64,000 bases of DNA from Gaiellasilicea sp963765705 (GCA_963765705.1 CAVXXJ010000013.1:673865-737864), one strand, 5' to 3'; positions 9,116 through 18,157 are shown, numbered from the stretch's first letter. The notes: generated from the sequence alone by a model not told the origin. Made by a program: numbers and translations.

Positions 9116-10009
9116 AGCACCGCGACGGTCCGCCCCAACCGGACGGGCCCGACGACCGGGCTGATCGCCCAGTTGCTGCTGCTCAGCGCCCTCGCGGAGA
9201 CCGCCGGGCTCGGCACGGCCGGGTTGGTCGCCGGCCTCGCCGCCGCGGTCACCATGGCCGCGGCGCTGGCGCGCGGGCTCGCCGGGGAGCGGCTGGGCCC
9301 GGCGTCGTGGGTCACGCTTGCCCGCGCGACGCTCGCCGTCGGGGTCGCCGCGCTGGCCGCCGACTCGTTCACCAACGACACGCCGGTGGCACTGCTCGTG
9401 ACGCTCGCCGTCGTCGCGCTTGCGCTGGACCTCGTCGACGGACCGGTGGCGCGGCGCACCGGGACGGCGACCGCGCTGGGCGCGCGCTTCGACGGCGAGA
9501 TCGACGCGTTCCTGATCCTCGCCCTCAGCGTCTACGTCGCGCCCGCGTACGGCGCGTGGGTGCTGGCGATCGGCGCCGCGCGCTACGTGTTCCTGGCCGG
9601 CGAGTGGCTGCTGCCGTGGATGCGCGCGCCGCTGCCGCCGCGCCGCTGGCGCCGGCTCGTCGCGGCGACGCAGGGGGTCGTGCTGACGGTCGCGGCCGCC
9701 GAGGTGCTGCCGCGCGCGCTCGTGCAGGTCCTGCTGGCCGTCGCGCTCGCGCTGCTCACGGTGTCGGTCGGCGAGTGCACGTGGTGGCTGTGGCGCCGAC
9801 GGCACGGGGCCCTCGAGCGCGGGCCGCGCAGGGGCATCGCCGTGGCGGTCACGGTGCTCGCGGTGCTGGTCGTCTGGGCGGCGGTCGTCGCGCCGAACAA
9901 GCCGAGCCACTTCACCGTCGGCGCGTTCGCGCGGCTCCCGCTCGAGCTCCTCGTCGTCCTCGCCCTCGCCGTCCTGCTGCCCGCCCCCCGCGCCGCGTGC
10001 TCGCCGTGA
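9113..10009 (+). CDS. CDP-alcohol phosphotransferase
   Basis: A 298-residue membrane protein when started at ATG 9113. It carries the exact family signature D-G-x2-A-R-x8-G-x3-D-x3-D at residues 109-131 (DGPVAR, then G123, D127, D131) in the second half of a run of transmembrane helices. These enzymes displace CMP from a CDP-alcohol with an alcohol acceptor to form a phosphodiester in membrane lipids. Its presence implies that the operon product contains a phosphodiester-linked head group. The following gene starts at the overlapping GTG 10006. Confidence 0.87.
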   Translation: MSTATVRPNRTGPTTGLIAQLLLLSALAETAGLGTAGLVAGLAAAVTMAAALARGLAGERLGPASWVTLARATLAVGVAALAADSFTNDTPVALLVTLAVVALALDLVDGPVARRTGTATALGARFDGEIDAFLILALSVYVAPAYGAWVLAIGAARYVFLAGEWLLPWMRAPLPPRRWRRLVAATQGVVLTVAAAEVLPRALVQVLLAVALALLTVSVGECTWWLWRRRHGALERGPRRGIAVAVTVLAVLVVWAAVVAPNKPSHFTVGAFARLPLELLVVLALAVLLPAPRAACSP

Positions 10010-11409
10010 TCGTCGGAGCGCTCCTTGGCGTGCTCGTGCTCGTGAAGGTCCTCGACCTGGGGTTCTTCACCGCCTTCGACCGGCCCTTCGACCCCATCTC
10101 GGACTCGAGCTACGCGGGGATCGGCGTCGAGACGCTCGGCGATGCGATCGGCAACTCGGGCGCGAACGTCGCCGTCGCCGTCATCGTCGTGCTCGTCATC
10201 GCCTTCCTCGCCCTCCCGGTCCTGGCGCTGCTGCGCCTCACGCGGGTCGCGGCCGGCCACCGCGACTGGGCGCTCCGGACCGCCCTGGTGCTCGGCGTGC
10301 TCTGGGTGGTGCTCCGCGTCGCCGGCGCGCCGGTCGCCGCCACGCCCGCCGCTGCCCTCGCCGTCGGAGAGGTGGAGGCGATCCGGAGCGGCCTGCATGC
10401 GCAGGAGGTCCTCGCGCGCGAGATCCCTCGCGACCGCTTCGCCGCCACCCCCGGCGACCGGCTGCTGACCGGCCTGCGCGGCAAGGACGTCCTCCTCCTG
10501 TTCGTCGAGAGCTACGGGAAGGTCGCGGTCGAGGACTCGCCCGGGGTCCCCACCGTGCTCGACCGGGGGACCGCGGATCTGCGCGCCGCCGGCTTCGCCT
10601 CGCGGAGCGCCTACCTCACCTCGTCGACCTTCGGCGGGCTCAGCTGGCTGGCGCACGCCACGCTCCAGTCGGGGATCCGGATCGGCACCCAGCGGGGCTA
10701 CAACCAGCTCGTCAAGAGCGACCGCCTCACCCTCACCGGGGCGTTCAAGCGCGGCGGGTGGCGGGCGGTCGCGTCCATGCCGGCGAACAAGCGGACGTGG
10801 CCGGAGGGCTCGAGCTTCTACCACTACGACACGGTCTACGACCGCCGCAACGTCGGCTACCGCGGGCCGGGCTTCGGCTTGCCGTCGATGCCGGACCAGT
10901 ACGTGCTCCAGGCCCTGCAGCGCCTCGAGCTCGCGCGGCGCGACCGGCCCCCGGTGTTCGCCGAGGTCGACCTGCTCTCGAGCCACGCGCCGTGGACGCG
11001 CATACCCCGGCTCATCCCCTGGGAGGACGTCGGCGACGGCTCGGTGTTCGACCGCGTCCCGGTGGAGGAATCGACGGAGGCCGCGCTATTCGGCGACGCC
11101 GAACGGGCCCGCGCCGCCTACGGCCACTCGATCGAGTACACGCTGAGCACGATCGTCTCGTTCGTGCAGCGCTACGGCGGCGACGACCTCGTGGTCGTGC
11201 TGCTGGGCGACCATCAGCCGGCGACGATCGTCAGCGGCCAGGACGCCAGCCGCGACGTGCCGATCTCGGTCATCGCCCATGACCCGAAGGTGCTCGACCG
11301 GATCGGCGGGTGGGGCTGGCAGGACGGCCTGCGCCCCGGCCCGCAGGCTCCGGTGTGGCCGATGAAGGCCTTCCGTGACCGCTTCCTCACGACGTTCTCG
11401 CGGCCGTGA
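10006..11409 (+). CDS. Membrane alkaline-phosphatase-superfamily protein (sulfatase/phosphoglycerol-transferase-like)
   Basis: An intact 467-residue protein with two or three N-terminal membrane helices (about residues 1-20, 55-80, 92-112) and a large external domain. Superfamily metal-site features are visible: DVLLLFVESYGK, the possible nucleophile region LTSSTFGGLSW, and LLGDHQPATIV near the end. There is no C/S-x-P-x-R formylglycine motif, so it is not a type I sulfatase. The layout is closer to LtaS/OpgB-type enzymes, which transfer phosphoglycerol or phosphoethanolamine groups outside the membrane. It probably modifies the operon's lipid product on the cell surface. Confidence 0.78.
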   Translation: MIVGALLGVLVLVKVLDLGFFTAFDRPFDPISDSSYAGIGVETLGDAIGNSGANVAVAVIVVLVIAFLALPVLALLRLTRVAAGHRDWALRTALVLGVLWVVLRVAGAPVAATPAAALAVGEVEAIRSGLHAQEVLAREIPRDRFAATPGDRLLTGLRGKDVLLLFVESYGKVAVEDSPGVPTVLDRGTADLRAAGFASRSAYLTSSTFGGLSWLAHATLQSGIRIGTQRGYNQLVKSDRLTLTGAFKRGGWRAVASMPANKRTWPEGSSFYHYDTVYDRRNVGYRGPGFGLPSMPDQYVLQALQRLELARRDRPPVFAEVDLLSSHAPWTRIPRLIPWEDVGDGSVFDRVPVEESTEAALFGDAERARAAYGHSIEYTLSTIVSFVQRYGGDDLVVVLLGDHQPATIVSGQDASRDVPISVIAHDPKVLDRIGGWGWQDGLRPGPQAPVWPMKAFRDRFLTTFSRP

Positions 11410-12167
11410 GGCAGGACGTCCGCACCCCCTTCGACCGGGCGCTGCAGCGCGCGCGGGTGTCGGCGTACGCGCCCGGGGAGTTCGTCGGGCAGGAGGGCTT
11501 CATGACCGCCGGCGAGATCCGCGCGCTGGCGGCGCGGGCCGGCATCGCGCCCGGGGTCGCGGTGCTGGACGTGGGCTGCGGCATCGCCGGCCCCGGACGC
11601 CTTCTCACCCGGGAACTGGGCTGCGACTACCTGGGCGTGGACTTCAGCCCGAGCGCGATCGCCATCGCGCGCGAGCACGCGGCCGAGGAGCCCTGCCGGT
11701 TCGCGATCGCGCGCGTCCCGCCGTTCCCGGACGACGCCTTCGACGTCGTGCTCCTCCTCGAGGCGATGCTCGCCTTCGAGGACAAGGACGCGCTGGTGCG
11801 CGCGATCGCCGGGATCCTCCCACCCGGCGGGCGCTTCGCCTTCACGCTCGAGGAGGGGCCGCCGCTCACGCCCGCCGAGCGGCTGCAGATGCCCGACGCC
11901 GACACGGTCTGGCTCACCCCGCTCGACGAGATCACGACGACGCTGGAGCGGGCCGGGTTCGTCGTCAGGCGGCAGGAGGATCACAGCCACGCGCACCGCG
12001 CGATGGCGCAGGCGCTGGCGGGGGCGTTCGCCGCCGACGCCGCGCACATCACCGCGCAGCTCGGCCGCCGCGCGCTGGACGACCTGCTCGCCATCCACCG
12101 GTGCTGGATCGACTGGCTGGGAGCCGGTCGGGTGCGGAAGCTCGTGCTGGTGGCGGAGCGGACGTGA
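11406..12167 (+). CDS. Class I SAM-dependent methyltransferase
   Basis: An intact 253-residue protein from GTG 11406, overlapping the previous TGA. Motif I is VLDVGCGIAGPGRLLTRELG, followed by YLGVDFSPSAIAIAREHA and PFPDDAFDVVLLLEAMLAFED, as in small-molecule and lipid methyltransferases. This is the last gene of the overlapping operon; the next plus-strand gene starts 76 bases later after an AT-richer spacer. The acceptor is not known but is presumably the lipid or head group assembled by the preceding genes. Confidence 0.85.
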   Translation: MRQDVRTPFDRALQRARVSAYAPGEFVGQEGFMTAGEIRALAARAGIAPGVAVLDVGCGIAGPGRLLTRELGCDYLGVDFSPSAIAIAREHAAEEPCRFAIARVPPFPDDAFDVVLLLEAMLAFEDKDALVRAIAGILPPGGRFAFTLEEGPPLTPAERLQMPDADTVWLTPLDEITTTLERAGFVVRRQEDHSHAHRAMAQALAGAFAADAAHITAQLGRRALDDLLAIHRCWIDWLGAGRVRKLVLVAERT

Positions 12168-12243
12168 TCCATCAACTCTCTCTATGAGTCAGCACGAAAC
12201 TTGGCATTAGACGTATCGGTCGTCCGGGCGCACACTGACTGCC

Positions 12244-12756
12244 ATGACCGCTACCCAGACCCCCACACGGAGCCGGCTGACCGAACTCGTCGCCGGGGTC
12301 CGCGCCGCCATGGGCCAGCGCGCCGACTGGTCCGACACCGCGCAGCTCGTCGCCGAGCAGCTGCGCCGCAACCTCCCCACCCCGGACGTGCTGACCGCCG
12401 AGCAGCGCCTCGGCTCGCCGGACAGCTACATCGGCCACAACCTGCACGTCGAGCCCGACGGCTCGTTCTCGATCGTCGCCCTGGTCTGGCGGCCCGGGCA
12501 GATCACCCGGATCCACGACCACATGACCTGGTGCGTGTTCGGCGTCATCCAGGGCGTCGAGCACGAGGAGCTGTTCGACGCCGATCTGAACCTGCTCGGC
12601 CGCAGCGAGAACCACCTCGGCGACGTCAGCGGCTTCTCGCCGCCCGGCGACATCCACCGCGTGCACAACACGGGCGACACGACCGCGATCTCCATCCACA
12701 TCTACGGAACCGACGTCACGCGCATCGGCTCCAGCGCCCGCCGCTACTACGACTGA
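12244..12756 (+). CDS. Cysteine dioxygenase type I-like cupin
   Basis: An intact 170-residue protein from ATG 12244. The metal site of cysteine-dioxygenase-family enzymes is visible: RIHDHMTWCVFG (His91, His93) and the downstream DIHRVHNTGD (His138/His141). In characterised members a mononuclear Fe(II) converts L-cysteine to cysteine sulfinate with O2; bacterial relatives also act on 3-mercaptopropionate. The preceding 76 bases (12168-12243) are less GC-rich than the surroundings and probably hold its promoter, but no clear -35/-10 pair could be assigned. Confidence 0.82.
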   Translation: MTATQTPTRSRLTELVAGVRAAMGQRADWSDTAQLVAEQLRRNLPTPDVLTAEQRLGSPDSYIGHNLHVEPDGSFSIVALVWRPGQITRIHDHMTWCVFGVIQGVEHEELFDADLNLLGRSENHLGDVSGFSPPGDIHRVHNTGDTTAISIHIYGTDVTRIGSSARRYYD

Positions 12757-12783
12757 CGGGGCGTCGGCCTTTCCGTCAAACAC

Positions 12784-13051
12784 ATGCGCGAGGCCGACTC
12801 GGACAAGATCCGCCAGGTGGTGCTCGGCGAGCGCGCCCTTCGCAAGCTCTGCACCAAGGAGCAGCGAGCCCTGTTCGAGGCCGCTCGCGCTCGGGCTCCT
12901 CCGGTTCGTCGCCCGCCGCCAGCGCAAGCTCGAACGCTCGATCCTCGACGGCGTCCACGCGCCCCTGGAGTTCCGCCTCGTCGCGACGTTCACGGTCGGC
13001 GGGGTGCTGCCCGTGGTCGTCACCGTCGTGCTCGTCGGCGCGCAGATCTAG
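12784..13051 (+). CDS. Small hypothetical protein with one C-terminal membrane segment
   Basis: From ATG 12784 the frame encodes a charged helix (DKIRQVVLGERALRKLC). After a one-base slip near 12888 it continues as LLRFVARRQRKLERSILDG and a hydrophobic segment ending VVVTVVLVGAQI. The total is about 89 residues. The continuous amphipathic-to-membrane pattern across the slip supports a real gene with a sequencing indel. I do not recognise the family. Its stop (TAG 13049-13051) overlaps the stop of the opposite-strand acetyltransferase in a shared CTAG. Confidence 0.5.
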
Positions 13052-13533
13052 CGGAGGTCGAGCGCCCAGTCGTTGCAGCGCATGAACGACCCGGCCGGGT
13101 ACTCGAACTCGGAGTCACCCAGCAGCGTGAACCCGAGCTTGCGGCAGATCGCGTTCGACGGGCCGTTCTCGACCGACGGGAAGGCGTGCAGGGAGCGATG
13201 GACGCCCTCGGACTTCGCCATCTCGATGACCAGCGCGGTCGCCGCGACGGCGACGCCGCGGCCCTGGAACGCCGGGAGCACGGACCAGCCCGTCTCGTAG
13301 ACCTGCTCGTCCTGCCAGTCCTTCTCCCAGTAGCCGACGGACCCGGCCGACTCCCCGGTGGCCGTGTCCACGATCTTGAACATGCCGGAGCCGGGCTCCG
13401 CGTAGCGGCGCTGGCGATCGGCCATCTTCTCGTCCGTCTCCGGGCCGCCGAGGTGGACCATCATCGCCGGGTCGCCGTTGAGCGCGCGCACCAGCTCCAG
13501 GTCGTCAGGGCCCCACGGTTCGATGCGCACCAT
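13048..13533 (-). CDS. GNAT-family N-acetyltransferase
   Basis: 161 residues from ATG 13533. Typical GNAT features: RIEPWGPDDLELVRALN at the N-terminus, the central beta-bulge region VYETGWSVLPAFQGRGVAVAATALV (acetyl-CoA pyrophosphate loop QGRGVA), and FPSVENGPSNAICRKLGF near the C-terminus. It resembles RimJ/RimL-type or small-molecule acetyltransferases; the substrate is unknown. The gene overlaps the 3' end of the hydrolase gene by about 29 bases and is likely co-transcribed with the ECF42 block. Confidence 0.8.
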   Translation of the reverse strand: MVRIEPWGPDDLELVRALNGDPAMMVHLGGPETDEKMADRQRRYAEPGSGMFKIVDTATGESAGSVGYWEKDWQDEQVYETGWSVLPAFQGRGVAVAATALVIEMAKSEGVHRSLHAFPSVENGPSNAICRKLGFTLLGDSEFEYPAGSFMRCNDWALDLR

Positions 13534-14182
13534 CGGACCATTCTGCCCAGGCGACGAGGCGCTCGGCCAGCTCCCGCGGGCGGCTGAGGAACGGGCAGTG
13601 GCCGCCGCCGATCTCGTCGGCCTCGATGTCCAGGCGCTCGCGCACCATCCGGCGGGTCCAGTCGGCGCCGAACAGCCGGTCGTCGCGGCACAGCAGGTAC
13701 CGCGTCGGGACGTCCGGCCACGCGACGAGGGGCCACGGCTCGCGCATCGGCCCCTCGGCCTGGTCGCGCCAGTGGGTCTTGGCCTCCTCCACCAGCGCCG
13801 GCGCGACGTCGTGGTAGAAGACGGCGATCTCGTCGAAGTCGCCTCCCGGCGACTCGTAGCCGGTGTTCGTCCACCAGTCGCTCGCGGACTCGCCCGGCGC
13901 CGGGACCATGCCCGCCACCAGTACGAGCAGCTCGGCCGGCACCCGCGCGCACACGAGCGGGGCGGTGAACGCCCCGAGCGAGTGCCCCACCACGACGAGC
14001 TCCTCCCGGCCGGCGACGGCGCCCGCCACCGCGTCGGCGTAATCCCACAGCCCGGCCGACGGGTCCTCGGTCGGGAGGTCGACGGCGACCGCCTCGTGGC
14101 CCAGGTCGCGCAGCTCGGCGGACACGAGGTGCCAGGCCCACGCGCTGTCGCCCCCACCGTGGATCAACGCGAACGTGGCCAT
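13505..14182 (-). CDS. Alpha/beta hydrolase
   Basis: 225 residues from ATG 14182. The N-terminal FALIHGGGDSAWAWHLV forms the oxyanion-loop strand, VVGHSLGAF supplies the nucleophile elbow (serine), CRDDRLFGADW the likely acid, and IGGGHCPFLSRP the histidine. The family includes esterases and lactonases of unknown substrate. The frame is intact. The gene follows the ECF42 sigma factor after about 30 bases, so it is a plausible member of the same transcription unit. Confidence 0.82.
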   Translation of the reverse strand: MATFALIHGGGDSAWAWHLVSAELRDLGHEAVAVDLPTEDPSAGLWDYADAVAGAVAGREELVVVGHSLGAFTAPLVCARVPAELLVLVAGMVPAPGESASDWWTNTGYESPGGDFDEIAVFYHDVAPALVEEAKTHWRDQAEGPMREPWPLVAWPDVPTRYLLCRDDRLFGADWTRRMVRERLDIEADEIGGGHCPFLSRPRELAERLVAWAEWSDGAHRTVGP

Positions 14183-14214
14183 GGTCTGCTCCGAAGTACC
14201 CGGCGCGGCTGCCC

Positions 14215-15427
14215 TCACTCGCCCCGCTCGGCGAGGCGGCCGGCCAGGAACTCCTGCTCGGCGTCGTTGTCGGTCAGCTCGAGCGCGGCCCGGTAGGCGT
14301 CCGCGGCCTCGGCGTCGCGCCCGAGGCGGTGCAGCAGATCGGCCTTGGTGGCAGGCAGGTAGCGGTAGCGGGCGAGGCGGCCGTCGCGCTCGAGCGCCTC
14401 GACCTCGGCCAGCGCCGCGGCCGGGCCTTCGGCCATGGCGACGGCCACCGCGCGGTTGAGCGCCACGACCGGGGACGGCCAGACGCGCAGCAGCTCGTCG
14501 TAGAGCGCGAGGATCTCCGCCCAGTCCGTCGCGTCGTAGCTCGGAGCCTGGGCGTGCACGGCGGCGATCGCGGCCTGGAGCGTGAACGGGCCCGGCGCGC
14601 CCGCGGCCAGCGCGCCGACGATCAGCCGGTCCGCCTCGGCGATCACGTCGCGATCCCACACGGCGCGGTCCTGGTCCTCCAGGCGCAGCAGCCGGCCGTC
14701 GCCGCCGGTCCGCGTCGTGCGCCGGGCGTGGTGGACGAGCAGCAGCGCGAGCAGCCCCGCCGCCTCTCGCTCCGCCGGCAGCAGTTGGGTCAGCATCCGC
14801 GCGAGGTCGAGCGCGCGGGCGGTCAGCTCGTCGCGGACCAGCAAGCCGCCGGACGGCGCGGTGTGCCCGGTTGCGTAGAGCAGGTGGATGACGCTGAGAA
14901 CCGGGCCGAGCCGCGCGGGAAGCTCTGCCGGCTCGGGCACCGCGTAGGGGATGCGCGCCGTCGCGATCTTGCGCTTCGCGCGCGTGACGCGCGCGGCCAT
15001 CGTCGGCCTCGCCGACGAGGAACGCCTGCGCGATGTCCGGGGTGGCGACGCCGCACACGAGCCGCAGCGTCAGCGCGATCTGCGCCTCCTGCGACAGCGC
15101 CGGATGGCAGCAGATGAAGACCAGCCGCAGCCGGTCGTCGGGGATCGTGTCCTCGGAGGGCTCGGGCATGTCGTCGGTCGCGGGGTCGAGGAGGAGCGGG
15201 AGCTTCGAGTCGAGCGTCCGCCGGTGGCGCATCGCGTTGAGCGCCGTCCGCCGCGCGACGGTGGTCAGCCATGCGCCGGGGCGGTCGGGGACGCCGTCGC
15301 GATCCCACCTGCGCAGCGCCTGCACGTACGCGTCCTGCACCGCCTCTTCGGCGGTGTCGAGGTCGCGCGTCACGCGCACCGTCGCGGCGAGCACGAACGC
15401 CCACTCGCGACGGTGCGCGGCGGCCAC
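14215..15427 (-). CDS. ECF42-type RNA polymerase sigma factor with C-terminal extension
   Basis: The N-terminal half has the ECF regions 2 and 4 (DTAEEAVQDAYVQALRRWDRDG, LVFICCHPALSQEAQIALTLRLVCGV). The second half, in another frame after one extra C near 15004, is the long helical/TPR-like extension of this group (LPARLGPVLSVIHLLYATGH, LYDELLRVWPSPVVALNRAVAVAMAEG, YRYLPATKADLLHRLGR). Total about 405 residues. The gene follows a DGPF/YciI protein, the hallmark ECF42 neighbour. The start is given as GTG 15427; a few upstream codons (CTG) may belong to it. The extension is reported to be needed for activity. Confidence 0.87.
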
Positions 15428-15444
15428 CGCGTTCGCGGCCGCGC

Positions 15445-15786
15445 TCAGCCCGACCCCACGATCTCGAAGCCGAGCAGGGGCCGGACCTCGACGCCGCCGT
15501 CGACGATCGGCGTCATCTTGGCCAGCGCGAGCGCATGGTCGAGGTCGCGCGCCTCGATCACGAAGACGCCGGCCAGCACCTCCTTGGTCTCGATGAACGG
15601 CCCGTCGGTGACGAGGTCGCCGCGGATCGACGTCGCCGTCTCGTTCGGTTCCAGCGCCAGGCCGGCCAGCGTCCGGCCACCCTGCTCGGCGATCCGCTCG
15701 GGCAGGCGCCCGTGGGCCTGCATGACCTCCGGTGGGAGGTCCGCCGGGGCCGTGCGCTCGTAGATCATCACCGCGTACTGCGTCAT
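15445..15786 (-). CDS. DGPF/YciI-domain protein, ECF42 partner
   Basis: 113 residues from ATG 15786. The YciI-like ferredoxin-fold sequence is MTQYAVMIYER at the N-terminus with the diagnostic motif DGPFIETKEVLAGVFVIEA in the middle. DGPF proteins are the conserved partners and usual targets of ECF42 sigma factors; no enzymatic activity is firmly established for them. It lies directly upstream of the sigma gene on the same strand and diverges from a VOC-family gene across a 107-base spacer. Confidence 0.86.
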   Translation of the reverse strand: MTQYAVMIYERTAPADLPPEVMQAHGRLPERIAEQGGRTLAGLALEPNETATSIRGDLVTDGPFIETKEVLAGVFVIEARDLDHALALAKMTPIVDGGVEVRPLLGFEIVGSG

Positions 15787-15852
15787 GTCGCCACCGCCTG
15801 TGTGTTGGTCATACACGTACGACACGCGGGATCCGCCGAAATCGACAACTGA

Positions 15853-15864
15853 TTGCGCACGCAA
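15853..15864. promoter_or_regulatory. Short inverted repeat in a divergent promoter region
   Basis: TTGCGCACGCAA is an inverted repeat (TTGCG, CA spacer, CGCAA) about 30 bases upstream of the VOC gene start at 15894, in the divergent spacer with the DGPF gene. It could be a repressor site. It differs from the TGTATACA operator found at the aromatic oxygenase genes. A short GC-rich palindrome can arise by chance here, so confidence is low. Confidence 0.3.
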
Positions 15865-15893
15865 GCCCGTGACGTGGAAGAGTCTGGGCCGCG

Positions 15894-16481
15894 ATGCGCA
15901 AACTCCAGACCCAGGGCGTCCATCACATCACGATCGTCGGCGCGAACCGGCAGACGTCGATCGACTTCTGGGAGGGCGTGCTCGGGATGCCGTTCGTGTT
16001 CGAGCAGCCCAACCTCGACAACGCGACCGAGAGCCACCTCTACTTCGATCCGGGCGACGGGCGGCTGATCACCGTCTTCACCGACGAGGGCCGCGAGCCC
16101 GATCCCCAGCGCACCCCGACCGACATCGGCTGCGTGCACCACCTCGCGTTCGCCGTCTCGCAGGCCACGTTCTTCCAGGCCGTCGAGCGGCTCGACGAGC
16201 GCGGGATCCGCCACAGCGGCGTCAAGGACCGCGGCTTCATGGACTCGATCTACTTCGAGGACCCGCTCGGGCTCCTGATCGAGCTCGCGTCGTACCGCTT
16301 CGAGCCGCCCCACGGCTGGACCCACGGCGAGGTGCTCCTGGAGGCGCACAAGCTGAGGGTCGCCCGCGGCGACTACAACATCGACCGCGAGCACCTCGCG
16401 GATGCCATCGAGCTGCTGTCGGAGCGCAGGCGCGAGAGCCTGTCCGACGACCGCTCGCCCAAGGACCCGTACCGCCGCTGA
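15894..16481 (+). CDS. VOC-family dioxygenase/glyoxalase-like protein
   Basis: An intact 195-residue protein from ATG 15894. Two VOC beta-alpha-beta modules are visible, with metal ligands suggested by VHHITIVG (His10/11), CVHHLAFAV and LLIELASYRF (Glu). The family includes ring-cleaving extradiol dioxygenases; GRLITVFTDEGREPDP and GFMDSIYFEDPLG resemble those of ring-cleaving members. It is followed by a GST gene and lies next to a Rieske oxygenase system, which favours a role in aromatic compound breakdown. The exact substrate is unknown. Confidence 0.78.
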   Translation: MRKLQTQGVHHITIVGANRQTSIDFWEGVLGMPFVFEQPNLDNATESHLYFDPGDGRLITVFTDEGREPDPQRTPTDIGCVHHLAFAVSQATFFQAVERLDERGIRHSGVKDRGFMDSIYFEDPLGLLIELASYRFEPPHGWTHGEVLLEAHKLRVARGDYNIDREHLADAIELLSERRRESLSDDRSPKDPYRR

Positions 16482-16497
16482 CGAGGAGGAACTTCCC

Positions 16498-17182
16498 ATG
16501 GCCGACCAACACGCTCAACATCCTCGCCCCGAGCGTCAACAACCTCACCGCTCGGATCTTCGTGCGAGCCGCGGGCCTCGACTTCGAGGAGGTCGACGTC
16601 TGGGGCAAGACGACCGAGCCCGAGTTCCTCGCCAAGGACCCCGCGCATCTGACGCCGATGCTCGAGGAGAGCGGCCTCCCGCGCGGCTCGCTGTGGGAGA
16701 GCTGCGCGATCATGCAGTACCTCTGCAACAAGCACGGGCTCGACCAGTTCTACCCGACCGATCCGGGCGAGCGGGCGATGGTCGACAGCGCGATGTTCTA
16801 CCTGATCGGCACGCTGTATCCGCTGCTGGCCCGCGCGACCTACCCCACCCTCGGCTTCCCCCAGTACCCGGGCGAGGTGGCCACCTCCGAGGCCGGCGAT
16901 GCCCTCAAGGCGCAGGCCCAGCGGGACGCCATCGCGGCGCTCGCGGAGCCGCTCGACGTCTACCGCGCGTTCTTCCTCGACGGCAAGACGTTCATCGGCG
17001 GCGACTCGCCCTCGATCGCCGACATCCGCCTCGCCGCGACGCTCGAGTTCCTCCGCGCGATCGACTACGAGCTCCCGGCCTGGGGCGAGGACTTCATGTC
17101 GGCGATGGAGTCGGCGCTGGGCGAGGCCTACTCGGAGCCGGCCGCCGACGTGCGCGGCTTCGTCGCGTCGGTCAAGTCCTAG
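16498..17182 (+). CDS. Glutathione S-transferase family protein
   Basis: About 227 residues. ATG 16498 follows a good ribosome site (GAGGAGG, 16482-16488). A single extra C near 16506 separates the first three codons from the rest (NTLNILAPSVNNLTARIFVRAAG). The N-terminal thioredoxin-like domain includes PAHLTPMLEESG and LWESCAIMQYLCNKHG; the C-terminal helical domain includes FIGGDSPSIADIRLAATLEFL. Actinobacteria generally use mycothiol, so the thiol cofactor is uncertain. Pairing with the VOC gene suggests an isomerase or dehalogenase-like step in catabolism. Confidence 0.82.
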
Positions 17183-18151
17183 CGGACGCCGGCCGGAAGC
17201 CGGTGTCGATCGTCACGGTGCCCCCGGCCGCGCGCGAGACGCAGCTGCACAGCGAGCCGCCCTCGTCCTGCTCCTCCTCGGAGAGGAAGACGTCGCGGTG
17301 GTCGAGGTCGCCGTCGGCCTCGAGCACCGTCACCGCGCACAGCCCGCACTCGCCGCGCAGGCAGTCGGACATCACCTCGATGCCGGCATCGCCGAGCGCG
17401 GCGAGCATCGTGCGGTTGCGCGGTACCTCGACCTCGCGGTCGCCGTGGTCGCGGACCCGGACGCGGAACGGCTCGGTCGGGAAGCGGCCGGCGGTGGCGA
17501 ACGTCTCGAAGCGCAGGCGGTCGGCGGGGCGGCCGCGCTCCCGCCACGCGGCGCGGGTCGCCTCGCGCAGCGACAGGCGGGCCGCACACGTAGAGCTCGC
17601 CGTCGGGATGCAACGCGTCGATCGCCGCGGCCAGATCGACGCGCTCGCCCACGAACGTCTCCAGCCGGTCGCCCAGCAACTCGCGCAGCTCGTCGGCGAA
17701 CACCAGCGCCTCGCGCGTGCGTGCGGCGTACAGGAGACGGAATCCCGCGCCCGCGCGCGTGAGGGCCTGCGCCATGCCGACGATCGGGGTGATCCCGATG
17801 CCGCCCGCGATCAGCAGGTACTCGGGCCGGCCGTGCTGGAGCTCGAAGTGGCTGCGCGGCGCCGACACCTCGATCTCGGCGCCCGGCTCGAGCGTGTGCA
17901 TGTACGTCCGAGCCGCCGCGGCTGTCGGCCAGCCGCTTGACCGCGATCCGGTACGCGCCGTCGGCGGGGCGCTCGCCGACCAGCGAGTAGGAGCGCGTGT
18001 CGGGCAGCCCGTCGAGGACGACCGAGAGGTCGAGGTGGCTGCCCGTCGGGTACGGCTCCGCGCCGCCTTCCGGCTCGATCTCGATCAGCCGCACGTCGTC
18101 GGCGACGGGCGTCACGGAGCGCACGCGCCCGGGGCGGAAGTGGCCCTGCAT
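17172..18151 (-). CDS. Rieske oxygenase reductase component (FNR-like plus C-terminal 2Fe-2S), VanB-like
   Basis: Restored length is about 320 residues from ATG 18151. Breaks occur near 17905 and 17585. The flavin-binding motif is RSYSLVGE, the NAD domain starts YLLIAGGIGITPIVGMAQAL, and the pyridine nucleotide loop ELYVCGPP follows. The C-terminal plant-type ferredoxin cluster is C-x4-C-x2-C (SDCLRGECGLCAVTV) with a last Cys in SLCSC. This architecture is that of vanillate demethylase/phthalate dioxygenase reductases, which pass electrons from NADH to the oxygenase encoded six bases upstream. Confidence 0.87.
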
Positions 18152-18157
18152 GAGGGG

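Noticed and set aside
10006..11409. Type I arylsulfatase assignment
   Set aside because: There is no C/S-x-P-x-R motif for formylglycine formation; the superfamily assignment is kept but not the sulfatase activity.
13505..15427. Apparent sigma factor-hydrolase fusion of 640 codons
   Set aside because: The middle third is an out-of-frame reading of the ECF42 extension. Correcting the base near 15004 restores separate genes with their own starts.
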